DNA from: Ulota crispa
Lineage: Eukaryota > Streptophyta > Bryopsida > Orthotrichales > Orthotrichaceae
Direction of reading: 5' to 3'
Length of the DNA stretch: 64,000 bases
NCBI GenBank assembly: GCA_963920765.1
Contig: OY987245.1
Location: forward strand, 13,966,727 to 14,030,726
Below are positions 35,307-48,048 of this stretch, one piece after another. Position 1 is the stretch's first letter, and each line of letters opens with the position of its first letter. The notes beneath the pieces are model-generated. The model was not told where the DNA came from. It worked only from the letters and a program-made list of their open reading frames with translations, and did not search any database. Both the position numbers and the translations under genes were made by a program.

Positions 35307-36183
35307 TGTACAGTCGGGTACAGGAAACATACGAACCCTAATTTGAGCTAGTCAGGTTTTTTTATTAAAAACATGTAGTATAAGTGGTCTACTTTGGTAG
35401 GAAAAAATATCATTGCATTTTTATGCAATATAAAGCAAGTATATCAAATTTCAGTTCCTAAAAACCAAAACTTCATTTTTGGTGAATGGTTTTGTAGGAA
35501 ATTCATGATTTTACATGATAATTTATTGAAAAATATTGGTGATGGATTTTTGAGATTTGATTCCATGGATATGTAGGAAGCATCTATATGCACATCTTCC
35601 ATGCTTAAAAAAACCCCCTCAAGTAACAAAACTTTACCAGCAAAAGATTTAATGAAACTTGTAATAGGCCCAAATTTTGTAAAACACATATTTTTCTATG
35701 AAAATCAAATTTTGTTGTTTGTCTCAAATATTGTAACTAATTTTGTATCTGTAAACATCATGTTTTGTTTACTTGATGAAAAGCTAGTTAAAAAACAAAA
35801 ATATGTATTTTACAAAATTTGGGCCTATTACAAGTTTCATTGAATTTTTGCTGGTAAAATTTTTGTTACTTGAGGGGGTTTTTTTAGCATGGAAGATGTG
35901 CATATAGATGCTTCCTACATATCCATGGAATCAAATCTCAAAAATCCATCACCAATATTTTTCAATAAATTATCATGTAAAATCATGAATTTTCTACAAA
36001 ACCATTCACCAAAAATGGAGTTTTGGTTTTTAGGAATTGAAATTTGGTATACTTGCTTTATATTGCATATGGATACAATGATATTTTTTCCTACCAAAAT
36101 GGCCCACTTATACTCCATGTCTTTATAAAAAAGCCTGACTAGCTCAAATTAGGGTTTGTATGTTTCTTGTACCCGACTGTACA
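35307..36183. mobile_element. Foldback element with about 390-bp arms
   Basis: The ends TGTACAGTCGGGTACAGGAA and TTCTTGTACCCGACTGTACA are inverted. The arms (35,307-35,700 and about 35,795-36,183) are closely similar along their length, for example at TCCATGGATATGTAGGAAGC. About 95 bp separates them. The open frames seen in both arms are mirror images of non-coding sequence. Confidence 0.85.
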
Positions 36184-36969
36184 ATACAATGGTGAACTGT
36201 AAAAGAAAGTTGAGTTGGAATGAAACATTGGACTCTACATAATCAGTTGATTTCTAAATTCTTTTTACTGCAAATTAAACATGAATACAAATTTGTGTTG
36301 TTGATAAGTAAGTACATCACTTATAATTGAAAGCTCCATAAGAAAATGAGACTTAACCCCTAAATGCCCAAGGGTGTTTTTCTTGTTTTTTGGAAGACAG
36401 TTTTGAAGTTTTTGAATTCTCTTTGTCAGGCTATTATCAAACATCATAACAAAATTGTAACCGTCGAAGTTGAAGCTTAAACTTCAAGGCTTTTAGATGG
36501 CTCTACCCAAAATTATTGCTCGGATTTTAAGATATTTGTGATTGAATGTGGATGAGTATGGATTTTTTTTGTTTTTTTTGGAGCCGCCCAAAATTTCTAA
36601 TGCAATTTGGCAACATTCGGATACAACATTGGGTAGCAAACACTTAGGATGCTTTAGAGTCACTAGTAGAAAATTCAGCACAAAATCAACAGAATTTCAA
36701 CCAAAAACTGTTGATTTTTTTTGTGAATTTGGTCAAGTTGATTTGGGTACTTTTCTGTTGATTTTTTGTTGATTATTTACAATTTTCTGTTAATTTGTTG
36801 TTGATTTCTATTACATATTTTATGTTGTTCAATTCTATTTCTTTTCATTTTTAAATTTTTTTTTCATAGAATTTGTTTTTATTTTACGAAAATGTGAACT
36901 TTTTAGGGGGATGGGCACCTGCCCAAACTCCCAGGCAGCTGCCCAAACTTTTGGGCAGTTGCCCGAACT

Positions 36970-37065
36970 CTCGGGTAGCTGCTGGTAGCGAGGTTTGAAC
37001 CCTCCACCTCTCTTCTCACACTCCACAACCTTAGCACATTCTCTAAACCACTAGAAAATTTGCAA
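36970..37065 (-). repeat. tRNA-like (SINE-head-like) sequence
   Basis: On the minus strand, a TAGTGGTTTAGAG segment is followed about 45 nt later by GAGGGTTCAAACCTCG, resembling the A and B boxes of a tRNA promoter. A complete cloverleaf is not evident. It could be a SINE head or a decayed tRNA inside the CACTA element. Confidence 0.3.
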
Positions 37066-37573
37066 ATGCACATGCATACATTAGTATCTTGATTCTATTT
37101 GTACATTAAATGTTCATGTCTTTAGTAATCCAGTAGACTTTGGAGGCTATTTCCGCCCATTAAAAGACTTTTTTCAAAAAACTTAAAACTAAGAAAAGTT
37201 GGTACATGTATTTTACTTTCACCTCCAACAACTTTTTTTGGATTTCAATCTTTTTATCAAAAGTTATAAGCTAAAATCAGAGAAGGTGTTTAGAAATTTT
37301 AAATAAAATGTTTATTTCCATCCTTTTGAGTTTGTTTATAAATTTTTTTAGAATTCACAAATCTCATAAGGATTGTTGCAGGCAAAGGTTGAATTCATTA
37401 ATAAATATTATTTAGTGCTAGTTTTTTTGTAAAAAGAACCTTATTTTGTTAAAATAGCCTCCATAGTTTGATAGCTTCAAATAACATGAAGTCGTGAAAG
37501 TTACAAAATTAAAACCTTGCAATTATAAAATCAAAATTCTATTGACTTTTGAATAGTTTTGGATATTTTGTAA

Positions 37574-37985
37574 GGGCATTAATATGTGAACCACACCCTT
37601 TGAACTACTGTACCACACCCTCGGGGTAAATTTTAGATTTCTACCATCAAAAATTTGAGTTTGAGAATTTTGAATTCAAATTTGGACTTAGAGACCATGG
37701 TATTGTCTAGGACCATAAAAAAAGTTGCAATTCAACAACACCCAATGGGGGGGGAGCTTATCTTTTTTTACAAATAAAAGTAAAATTAACAATTTTCTCC
37801 CTAACTAAACTTTTTCATTGGGTGTTGTTGAATTGCAACTTTTTTTATGGTTCTAGACAATACCATGGTCTCTAAGTCCTAATCTGAATTCAAAATTTTC
37901 AAATTTAGCTTTTGATGGTAGAAATTTAAAATTTACCTCATGGTGTGGTATAGTAATTGGAAGTGTGGTACACATATCAATTCCC
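37574..37985. mobile_element. Hairpin element nested in CACTA
   Basis: Arms of about 175-190 bp pair through CCATGGTATTGTCTAG/CTAGACAATACCATGG and CAACACCCAATG/CATTGGGTGTTG, with a central spacer of about 65 bp. Outer ends pair as GGGCATTAATATGTG and its imperfect complement. Non-coding. Confidence 0.8.
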
Positions 37986-38799
37986 ATCTTTTAAAGCTTA
38001 TAAAAATATTTTATAAGAATGTTTTTTTTTAATTCATTTGGTTAGTAATAGAAGGAAAATTACTAAAAATACCCTTTAAGTCTTTCAAAATATCAAGTTT
38101 ACGCCGAAAATATGTGAAACATAAAAAATAGTCCTTATTTTTTGTAGGAATATCAATTATACTCCTATTATTTTGGAAAATTAATAAAAAAACTCTTCTA
38201 TTTTGAAATGTTAAATATATCCTTGTGTTATTTGAAATGTAAAAATCACCTTTGGTTTCTTGTAAGAATTTGCATTAAACTATACACTTGATTATCATGT
38301 AACACAAAGATATTTTTGGTACTTTTAATCCTTAAGGGACATTTATGATTTCTTCAAAGAATTGAGGAGCATCTTTTATATTTGTTTGTAAAGAAATTTT
38401 GGTATTTAAAACAACAAAATGTTGTACTTTTTATATAAATTTTTGTTGAATTAGTGAAGTTGTGTCCAAAAGTGTCCAGATCAACAGAAGACTATTAATT
38501 TTTTTGTTATTATGGTCATGTGTTTACTTGACTTTAAAGGCTGCTAATTTTAAATCTTACCAAATTGTGAAAAGTAAAGAAAATAAAACCAGTCAATGTA
38601 CACTCAAACTTCTAAAAGATCCTTTTTTTTTGAAAACTTCTTTTATTTTTTAAAACTTCAAAAAAATTTAATGAGGTCCAAAAAGGTTTTAGAAAGATTT
38701 CAAAAACAAACCTAAACTATTGTAATAGTTTTTTTGAAAGTATTTTGATGATTTACAAAAAGATTCTTGAAGGACTCTAATTCAGTCTAAGAGATTTTA

Positions 38800-39340
38800 T
38801 TTCTATAAGTATTTTGAAGTACTTTAACAAATTTCATAAAGATTTTAAAAAGATTCTCAAAGATTCCAAAAAGGTTCTTAAAAATTCTTGGAGATTTTCA
38901 AAGATTTTTTGAATTTCAAAAAAGATTCTCAAAAGATTCCCAAAGATTCTCAAAGATTCTCAATTGTTCTCAAACATTTTCAAAGATTCCAAAATACTTG
39001 AAAAGATTTCCAAAGATTCCTAAAAGATTCTCAAAGATTCTCAAAGATTTCTAAAGATTCTTGAAGATTCCAAAGAGATTCTCAAAGATTCTCAAAGATT
39101 CTCAATTGTTCTCAAACATTCTCAAAGATTCCAAAAAAACTTGAAAAGATTCCAAAAGATTTCCAAAGATTCATGAAGATTCCTAAAAGATTCTCAAAGA
39201 TTCTAAAATCTCAAAAAGATTCTTAAATATTCTTAAAAATCCTGAAAAGATTCTCAATGATTCCCAAAAGATTCTTGAAGATTCTTAAAGATTCACAAAA
39301 AATTCCCAAAAGATCTTCAAAAGATTCCAAAATTTCTGTG
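38800..39340. repeat. Degenerate CAAAGATTCT tandem array
   Basis: Dozens of variants of TCTCAAAGATTC and CCAAAAGATTC run head to tail. Longer blocks recur, such as AAAGATTCTCAATTGTTCTC at about 38,950 and 39,095. The array is subterminal in the CACTA element. Confidence 0.85.
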
Positions 39341-40355
39341 GATTTAGATAATGGTGTCCAAATCAACAGAACGTATTTAGTTTTTTACAGAATTTTGTTA
39401 AATTAGTCAATTAGCGTGGGCAAGTGCCCAAATCAACAAGAAACTGTTGGTTTTCTGTTGTTTTGGAAGGAGTTTTCTACTAGTGTGTTTATTGTTGTTA
39501 CTTCAAAACTAATGGGCCCCCTTCCAAATCCATGATCATAGTTTCACAAATGAGCCTGCAACGCAATTGTCAAAGCGCAACTACCTAATACAAATAAAAA
39601 ATTTAACTTCAATTATCAACCAAAAATTATTATGAATGAAAGAAAATTCAATAGTCAAAGTATTCCAATTTTTATAACAAAGACATTCCAAGTGAAATTA
39701 GTGCAAAAGCACTTTTAGATCTAATTGGATGATGATTTTTCAATGTGCGGTCTTCCATTGCCCAAAAGAGGATCTTGCCTTGCTTGAATAATGGGTTTGT
39801 GGAGACCCATTAATGTTCCCCAAGTTCCCAACAAAGTTCCCAATAGTGCATGATGTACATGTAGTTTCCTAGCAAATGAGAATTGAATCCAAAGGTCTAA
39901 TGTCATATCCAATTAGAGCTAGGTGTACCAAATTTGCCCTGGATTAAACTAATTTTGACATACTAGATGGTTTGTGCTAGCTATCTCTATGACTTCTCAT
40001 AGGTGGGAATTAGGCTAAATTTAGGGGTGTTGGTTTTAGCAATTGTGGGTCCTTGATGTTGTGTCTTTCCCCATTTTCAAAATGCTGCCCCTTCTAATGA
40101 CGAGGCAGCTTTTAAGAGGTTATTGTATGGTGCTATTAATTTTGCAGAAAAGTATGCTTGGACTTGAGCTTCTAAAAAAAATTGGAATATAGTTTGCAAA
40201 AATTTTCAATTGAATGATGACAGTAACTTTAGGGTGCAGCTTCTTGAAAAAATAAAAATCCAAAAAATAAAAATCTGCACTTTCAAGAAGTTCCCAAAAT
40301 TGCCCAATGTTTTTTTAGACACCAAAATTTAGTGCCTTGGGCATTTAGGGGCTAA

Positions 40356-41159
40356 AAAGTAGGTCATAATTCATAAAGTACTAAAGCTCCAGAATCACCA
40401 TTGCCATATTGGGAAGGTAAAAAAATCATTGGCAAAATACTGAAGAATGAAAAGAACAAAAAGTTTTTATAATCTTACAAATCTAAATACATAAACATAA
40501 ATACAAAACAGGAACTAGAACCAATATCCAATTTAACTGAATCAAACAACCTAAGGAAAAAGGCCTTAAAACATCATTACAAAGTAGAAGGAAATGATTA
40601 CTTCGAAATTGAACAACAAACACGAGTTCTTTGTTAATATTTAGTTGTGTTTTTAATCAAGCATATGGATCATGCAAAATGATTAAAAGGAAAACTTAAA
40701 AAAATTGCAAAATATTCTTGAGGAAATTATTTACTTACAAGACCATATAGGGAAAAGACATAAAAAGAAGATGAAAAACAACTTAATTTAATAATATATC
40801 AAGAAACCTATAAAAAGAAACCCAAAACACGTGCAAATGCAATGATATTTAATGAAAATACTATTACTTAAAGCATCCACTTGTTTGGTTCCTTCACCAC
40901 AAGCCACAATGACTATTTATGGTCCTTCCACTTGGCATTTATTGTGGATGTTGTTATTATGAATATGTAATCATTCCAAAGCAAACTAGTACAAATTTTT
41001 GTTATGAAAAGTTAAACATTCAAGTTTCTTTAGTTGGTTTGTGCAAACATCACTCTCTTAGTTTTTTTTTCTTCTCAAAACGATGTTAAATTAATTATTA
41101 TGATAGTTAACTAACTATAAAGACGCAACAATTTCTACTTTATGTCATAATCTGGCACT
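40356..41159. other. AT-rich intergenic DNA, nothing recognised
   Basis: No gene, repeat end or array supported. Confidence 0.4.
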
Positions 41160-41681
41160 TTAACCCCTAAGCTCTCAGTCGATCATTTTCTAGTCGTTGC
41201 CCGAGATGAATTTTTTTTTTTTTTTTTTTTTTTTGTAATAGGAAATCAAGTCTACTTTACAACCCAACTTGATTCATCTCAATCCAAGTTAAACTCCATC
41301 AAGGAGAATGTTTCAAAGACAAACACTTCAATATTTGCTAGTGTTGTAAAATCTACTATTTTGGGAAACTAATGATGTTCTCTCTTTTGAAAAGGTTGCA
41401 TTTTTGAAGTTTACAATAGAATGTCTATTTTTAACCAATCATACCAAATCTTAAAATATATGCATAATATTTGTAATTTTGGTGAATATTAAATGATAAA
41501 TGCCTCTAAATTCATTAAATAAAAATCCAAAACTTTTTTTTGAATGTTTAGCTATGCAAATAATTACTAAACATCATGATTCTTATTTTCTCTTTTGAAG
41601 CAAACTTCATCAAAGTTACATAAGTATTATTTTATGATACATTTGTGTTTTGCCCTTACCCCTTGGGCGTTTAGGGGTTAA
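41160..41681. mobile_element. TTAA-bounded element, family H
   Basis: It starts TTAACCCCTAAGCTCTCAGT and ends CTTGGGCGTTTAGGGGTTAA, 522 bp. A T-run of about 24 bases lies at about 41,212-41,235. The interior does not match the other families. Non-coding. Confidence 0.65.
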
Positions 41682-42109
41682 GGGGCTACAATAATAATAA
41701 AATGGAAAATTTAAGAAATATAAAATTGAAAATAGTTTCTAAAATCTCCAACACCCTTGTCTTTTTCATACTTCAGATAATGCACTAATTAGAGTACAAA
41801 AATGAAAAATTGTGGATTTTTGAAATTAGCTGTTTAGAGAGTAATTGTCAACATATAAATCCTGATAAAAATGAAAATTTCATTTTAACAACTTTTTCTA
41901 GCCATTTGAACTATTAGTTGAGTCCTTGTTCTTAAAATTGGGCCTTTAAAAAAATAAAAAAAAAATGAACGGATTTCACCAAAATTGTCCAATTTAGCTT
42001 ATACATGTGTAAACAATTGAATTAGTAGTGCTTAATGAGGTCTTCATAACATTGTGTAACTTTTAAATATGTTTTGTGTCAGAATCTTGGAGATCCCTTT
42101 CCAGGCTAC

Positions 42110-43037
42110 TTAACCCCTAAAAGCCCAAGCCCTTTTTTTTGTGAAAGTCATTGAAAATTGCCACTTTAGGAAGAATGAGTAGAAAGTAGGAAATAAAGTT
42201 TGAATTGCAAATTCAATTGCAGGATTTTGCCTTAGACTAGAAAAGGTACTTGTAAGAAAAAAATCAAGTCATTCTAGATGGAGAGGAGGTAGATACTTAC
42301 ATCTGAAGTGAAAAAGAAGGTTTTTTGATGTCCAAAACATTCAAAAGCCTTTAACCACTCTTACATGAAAAAAATTACTCTACACAAAGTTGAGGTTTAT
42401 TTTTTCCATGTAGAAGACCAAATTAGGTACATGTGAGAGAATTTTCAAATCAATTATAACTATACAACACAAGGAAAAAAATAGTAAGTAAAAAGAAGTA
42501 GAGAATGAGTCAAATCACTAAATTGTTGAGAATTTAATTATTGAAATGAAAAATGCAAATCTCGACAGTTATAATGTTGTAATAAGCAATCTACTTCCTA
42601 TAGTGTAGTTTTATTTTTCAAAATATTGAAAATTGTGGAAAATAAAAGACTTCAAAGTTTATTTTAGAGTAGAGGATTTGTAATTACCCACAAACTAAAA
42701 CATCTCAAAACTTTCATCTCATTTATCAAAATTGAATGATTCAAAGCTTCCTACATACAAAAAATCTAAAGAACCAATTTCAGATTTTAATTTTAAAAAA
42801 TACCATTATTAAAGAAGTTTTTGGGCTGCCCGGATTACCCTCCCTCCTCTGGGTTACAAAAATTCTTGCATAACTTCTTCATCAAATATCAATGATGAAA
42901 ATTAGATGCCCGCTTAGGTCTTGGAATTCCCCACCTTCAATAAAAGTTTTAAAAAATCACAAGAACTAGAATAGCTATAGGTACATGCCCAAAATCCATT
43001 TGTCCCCTTGGGGGACAATTGGGCCTTTAGGGGTTAA
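42110..43037 (+). mobile_element. TTAA-bounded element, family B
   Basis: It starts TTAACCCCTAAAAGCCCAAG and ends GGGCCTTTAGGGGTTAA, 928 bp, with all family B landmarks in order. Non-coding. Confidence 0.82.
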
Positions 43038-43369
43038 GTGGTTCCCAATTAAAAATAAAGAATTGGAATACACAATGGAGCAAATTTTAGAGGCAATGGA
43101 AAGCATGACAAAATGCAAAGGTATTCAATATTCAGAATAACTATGCAAAAGAATCCTCTACAATTCTATATGCAAATTATAAATGAATTTAGAAGTGCTT
43201 TTCTAACATATTCAGCAATGATTACAAAGTATATTTGTACTTTACAAAAGTATATTTTATCTTCTAAGATGGAAAAATTTACTAATGAAGAGCCCTTTCA
43301 TAGGTGTTTATGCCCCTTCATTGTAAAGGTTTGTCTGGTATGATGGAGATTTGAAGTTCTAATACCTTA

Positions 43370-43513
43370 GGGCTAGTTTTCACCAAGGCATTTTTCATTT
43401 GGCGACACCAACTTTTGTAGTCCAGTCAGAGGTCGTCCCTCTAAATTTTGAAAAACTTGCTTAGACTACAAAAGCCGGTGTTGCCAGAAGAAAAAAAATG
43501 CCCTGGTTTTCAC
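43370..43513. mobile_element. Small hairpin MITE
   Basis: GGCTAGTTTTCACCAAGGC at the left pairs with GCCCTGGTTTTCACTCC at the right. ACTTTTGTAGTC pairs with GACTACAAAAGC nearer the centre. It is about 144 bp and folds over nearly its whole length. Confidence 0.7.
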
Positions 43514-43584
43514 TCCAAGTCCCACTAAGTACACAAAATGTGATTGATTAGGAGGCCAAAAATTGGAACTTATAACATCACGTT

Positions 43585-43802
43585 ATGTCCCAAGTCCCAA
43601 TTTCCAAGCCCCAAGCGCCCAGCCCCAGTGTCCAAGCTCCATGCCCCAAGCCCCAAGCTCCGAATACCAAGTTCCAAGCCCAAAGCCCCAAGTTCCAAAT
43701 ACCAAGTTCCAAATACCAAGTTCCAAATACCAAGTTCCAAGCCCCGAGTTCCAAGCCCCAAGCCGCAAATGCCAAGTTCCAAGCCCCAAGTTCCAAGCCC
43801 CA
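43585..43802. repeat. Minisatellite of CCAAGTTCCAAG-type units
   Basis: Units of about 12 bp (CCAAGTTCCAAA, CCAAGCCCCAAG) are repeated over about 215 bp. The array is open in several frames on both strands and would give SSKPQVPS-like or LGTWYLEL-like peptides. That is a property of the repeat, not evidence of a gene. Confidence 0.9.
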
Positions 43803-44261
43803 TTTCATATAGCAATCAATGCAAGCACATTTTTCAAAATTTTGGCACGAAGAAAACGTGACTTGGCTCCAAGGGGTGGGTCTAGCAAATATTGCGAATT
43901 CAAATTCGGAGTCAAATCCAGGCCAGACTCCAGATAATACTTTGCAAAAATGCTGTGCGCGTTAATTGAATGTTTCTTACTGCTCTTTGGCAACCCTACG
44001 AAGTCAGAACCTGGCTATGACCTTGGACTTGGTACGCTTGGGACGTGGGATATGGTGTGAACGGTCATTTGTTGATGAATCATGGTATGAGGGGGTGGGG
44101 TGACTCTAACTTACCACATGACTACAGTGCCGGTACCAGAAGAAATTCTGGTAGGATCGAATCAATCCTACGCCGCGCACCCAGTCTGCAATTTGGGCCC
44201 AGTTGCGGCATCTCTGCCCAGTCCCGAGTCCCCACCATCTCAACTCCCTGGCAGCTTTTGG

Positions 44262-44578
44262 GAAAATTCCATGGATACCCCTGAAGTTTGCAATATTTGC
44301 ATAGATACCCCTGCTTTTCAGAAATTACACAAATACCATTGGATCAAAATTTGCAGGGGTTTTTTTGTTGTGCATGTCACTTACTCTTCCTTTGTGCACA
44401 AACTGTTTCTTTTTTGCTTCATTACATTCCCTTCTTCAACATTGGTCATGAAGGAAGTACAAGCACAACAAACAAATGCCTAAAAATCATGGTCCAAGGT
44501 TGTTTGTGTAATTTCTAAAAAAGTAAGGTTATTTATGTAAATATTGAAAACTTCAAGGGTATCCATGAAATTTTCCTT
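44262..44578. mobile_element. Foldback MITE with about 85-bp ends
   Basis: The left arm (ATTCCATGGATACCCCTGAA, AGAAATTACACAAATACC) and right arm (TTGTGTAATTTCTAAAAAAG, GGGTATCCATGAAATTTTCC) are inverted over about 85 bp. A solo right end of the same family sits at about 55,036-55,092. Confidence 0.75.
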
Positions 44579-46440
44579 TTTTTTGTACTTGTCAAGGTAG
44601 AGCAACCCGCACTCTAGACTACAAGTATGTAAGGAAAAATTAGGTAAAATTGGATAGAATGAATGAGGTGTGCACATTCATCCAATTTGTTTGAATAAGT
44701 TGCTTTCATCCAAATTTGGCAAACTGCATGTTTGTTTGAGGAGACATTTGGCAATTTCATCCACTTTTTCAGCTAAAATTCTTAGTGTACTAGTAGCTAG
44801 GGGCAGTTTGAGGTAAGATTTAGGCAAAAGGAAGAAAAAAAACCTACTCCTTGGCATTGTACCCTAATTTTAGCCCAAATTTTAGGTCAACTTGGACTCT
44901 TGTATTGTAAGGGCAGTTCACACTATGTCCCTAGTTCCATTGAAATTTGAAAATCTGATTAGGGTAAAGCCAAAAGTTGGGACTTGGTGCTTCATACTAG
45001 CTACGTCCCAAGTCCCACATCCCAATTGCTCACATGGCAACACTTTTTGAAAATTTTGGGGCCAAAGAAGGTGGGACTTCACCCAAGGACCCAACTTTCA
45101 ACCTAAACCCCACCAATATTTTTTGTATATAATATTTATGACTTTCCTTAGAACTTTTTTTTGCCCTCAATAACCTAACAAAGCTGGGATCTAGCATTGC
45201 TATAGGATTCACCTTGTTGCAAAGATGGAAGTGGGAAGTAAGATAGGAGGTTCATAAACTGACCATTTAAATCTACCTAACTCATCAATGATAGTAATAA
45301 ATATTTGAAGGAATATGTCACTTCATTCTTGGATAAGGAATACATTTAAAACATGGTTACTTTTAGAACCTAGGCAATATTCAGCTTGGGGGTCCAAAAA
45401 GGACTGTCTAATGAGAATTTCAAATTACTTCCTACCTTTTGCCATTGAATGCACCAATTTTCATGATTGTATTACTGCAAATTAAGTGGTTTCCAACAAG
45501 GTATATTTTGTACGTGTACACAATATTTATTTTTAAACCCAACAAAGAGGTCTTGCTTGTCCGGATTAGGTATTTTATGTTGGGAACGGAACACTCTCAC
45601 AATTCCATAAAAAGAAGAAAAAGAATGATCCGGACATGTAAATTAAGTTTATATATTCTCAAATTTGGTCCATAAGTGTAGGCTAAGGTATATAACAAAT
45701 ATCCAAACATGTAAAGGGCGATGCAATAATAGGTATTGAACCATCAATTATCAAATGTTAAAATTTTGAGTTTTTTTTACACCCCCCTAAGTTGTAGTTA
45801 AATATATCAAATGGAAGTTTTCTTTTTCAAAATATGATCTACATGGTTGTATAAAGGTATCCATTATGTCAAAGTGTAATATATTATGTTAAATCAATTC
45901 TTTTAGTTATAGTGTGAAATAGTCCATAAAAGACTTTAGAAAGAACATATTCCATCTAGAAGACATACAAGTATTAAAAGTAGTTGGAAGTATCATCATT
46001 GCTTGGAGAAGAAAATGATGGCAATGAAGAAATAGGAGAAAAGAAAGAAAAAAGAAAAAAATGAAAGGAAAGAAAATGATTATAACCAATGAAAAGCTCA
46101 CAAGTGCATGCCACAAGTAAAGAAGTGCTTCTTATTTTGAATTACATTGGTATGATGGCTTTGGAAGGAGGAAGAAGTGGAGGGATAGAGGGAAGTGGAT
46201 GGCCAAGTCACTTCTTGACCTACTTATCATATTTTCAACAATTCCAAGATGAAAGTTTTGAAATTGATACCACAAAGAGCTTTTCATTTGAGTATCAATT
46301 TTAGGCTAAATTTTTAAAGTTCAAGTGGTTGCATCTTCTTTCCAAGCTTTGTGATTGCAAGGTCATTTTTGTTTTTATACCCTTTATTTGAAACAATCAT
46401 TTTTGTCCATGCTTCATTTCAAAGTTTTTGCAATGTTTGT
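44579..46440. other. AT-rich intergenic DNA, nothing recognised
   Basis: No gene supported. A stretch near 44,905-44,930 (AAGGGCAGTTCACACTA) resembles the flank of the hairpin at 62,115. A purine-rich tract lies at 46,010-46,080. Confidence 0.4.
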
Positions 46441-46448
46441 GGGTTCAT

Positions 46449-46484
46449 GGGTTTAGGGTTTAGAGTTTAGGGTTCAAGGTTTAA
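46449..46484. repeat. Short degenerate telomere-type repeat
   Basis: GGGTTTAGGGTTTAGAGTTTAGGGTT is a run of about four TTTAGGG-like heptamers, the plant telomere unit. It is too short and degenerate to be a chromosome end and is read as an interstitial tract. Confidence 0.7.
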
Positions 46485-46950
46485 GACAAGTAATATCACA
46501 AATTTACATGATTTGAGTACTTTATAATTTTCAAGGTTTAAATCTTTATTAGTAATTTGAAACTAAAAGATAAATTTTAGACATTTTTGTTTTGTTAGTT
46601 TGAATTTATACCATTTCATTTAAGATACATAATTTTAGAAGGTTTCAAGTCATTAAACTATAAAATGACTTCTACAATTTAGAGAACTTCTAGTAAATTA
46701 TTCATAAATTAAAACATCAAAATCAAAACTCACCGGAAACTAAGGTAGTTGAAATGAACATTGTAATGTGATTTTTCAGCTGTTGAATTTACATAAATAG
46801 GTGTTTTATAAAATCACACAATTGCAATACACATTGATGTTTGACATTGCTAGATTCAAGAAATAAGGTTGTCCATATATTTTACACATCAAACCAAAAT
46901 CAAACAAATTGAAATTTCTAGCAAAAAATTTGATGCCATGATAGACGCGA

Positions 46951-48048
46951 GACATTAAACTGGGCAATGGAAGTGGGCCCCATCCAATGTGGTCTCGCCT
47001 GTCAGGCCGTGACTTGGCCCCGCTCTCAAGCCCCGCGTGCCTACAAAAAATTCTTCCCTCCCTTGCCCACGCATCCACAAAACTCACCTCTACGGAGCAC
47101 AACGACGATTTCCGAGAATTTTGTGTCAATGCCTACTCATGAAAGTCAACGGAGGCCTCTTCGGAGAGCTAGTTTAAGATGGCGCACTTGTGTGAAAACG
47201 CATGTTGGGGCGCTCGCCGATGTGCACAGAAAAACGCGTGGAGGCTTCATGTTTACTGGGGTTTAGGGGCTTGCCTTTGTGTGGAGAGGGATCACGCGCC
47301 CCTCTATGCACCGGTGTGAAGAGCGAATGAGCAAAGGGTTTTTAAAGAGATTTGGGGTTTTAGGTTTAGGGTTCTTTGCGGCATCATGCCCCACGTGCCA
47401 ATGTGAATTGAGTTTGCCCTCTTTGCAACATTGACATGACGGCTTTCTCGGAACAGAATTTGACTTCAGGCATTCAAAGTTTTGCTTGGTTTTTGGTTTT
47501 GCAATAACTATACTACTCACCTACTTCTGAGATTACAACAATTTTAGGGTTTAGAGTTTAGGGTGCAGGAATTCTTGGCTACTTGTTGTTGTTCACAATC
47601 CAAGCTTGTGTTTAGTAGTTTTCTTGAGTTTAGTTCAATGTCCAACTCTAGATTGCTTGTCATGAAGTAGTTTTGCTCCCTTTTAGGCCTTTTTCCTTCA
47701 ATTTGAATTTGCAAGTTGATGTTGATCACAAACCTAGCTATTTTTTCTTGTTTTGTTAAGTATGATTTAGTTTTCATCTCTAAATTGCTTGTTGTGAAGC
47801 ATTATTTATGTCATTTTTCTTCATTTTGATTTTGCAGGACAATGCTTGAGGGTGTATATTGCAAGAAATTTGTGACATTTCAATCTTGTACATGTCACGC
47901 TAAACCTCTTCAATTGCTTTTTACTACTTTTAATTTTGCTTCAAGGTTTAGGTTCACATTCTTTGTCACAAAGTGTCTATGTTTTCTTATTTACTCATTG
48001 TATCAGTGCAAGACACTATAGTCATTCTAGTATAGAAATTGCATAATA
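46951..48048 (+). repeat. Left TIR of the Mutator-like element
   Basis: Its positions and the mirrored ones in the right TIR always sum to 99,049, from the outer GCAATGG to the inner TATTATGCAA, so there is no net insertion or deletion. Confidence 0.9.

Larger units (their letters stand above)
36661..39485. mobile_element. Non-autonomous CACTA (En/Spm-type) element
   Basis: It starts CACTAGTAGAAAATTC and ends GAGTTTTCTACTAGTG, an inverted repeat of the CACTA type common in plants. It is 2,825 bp. The three bases outside are AGT and TGT, an imperfect match to the 3-bp duplication of this superfamily. No transposase is evident. The interior holds a hairpin (37,574-37,985), a foldback-type repeat (about 38,050-38,400), a long degenerate CAAAGATTCT array (about 38,800-39,340) and a tRNA-like stretch near 36,985-37,060. 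Confidence 0.88.
36353..40355 (+). mobile_element. TTAA-type element, family G copy 2, split by CACTA
   Basis: It starts TTAACCCCTAAATGCCCAAG and ends CCTTGGGCATTTAGGGGCTAA, the last TTAA changed to CTAA. The two outer parts (36,353-36,660 and 39,486-40,355) join to give the same order as the copy at 459-1,347. Non-coding. Confidence 0.8.

Noticed and set aside
35444-36128. Paired frames on opposite strands around 35.4-36.1 kb
   Set aside because: They are mirror images created by the arms of the foldback element and show no protein family.
43544-43937. Long open frames on both strands (105 and 124 codons plus, up to 81 codons minus)
   Set aside because: They translate a CCAAGTTCCAAG minisatellite; simultaneous openness in several frames is a property of the repeat.
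46449-46484. Possible telomere
   Set aside because: Only about four degenerate heptamers, flanked by ordinary intergenic DNA on both sides.
46806-47777. Frames duplicated at 51,272-52,159 on the opposite strand
   Set aside because: They lie wholly in the inverted repeats of the Mutator-like element; no domain is recognised and mirrored copies are expected.
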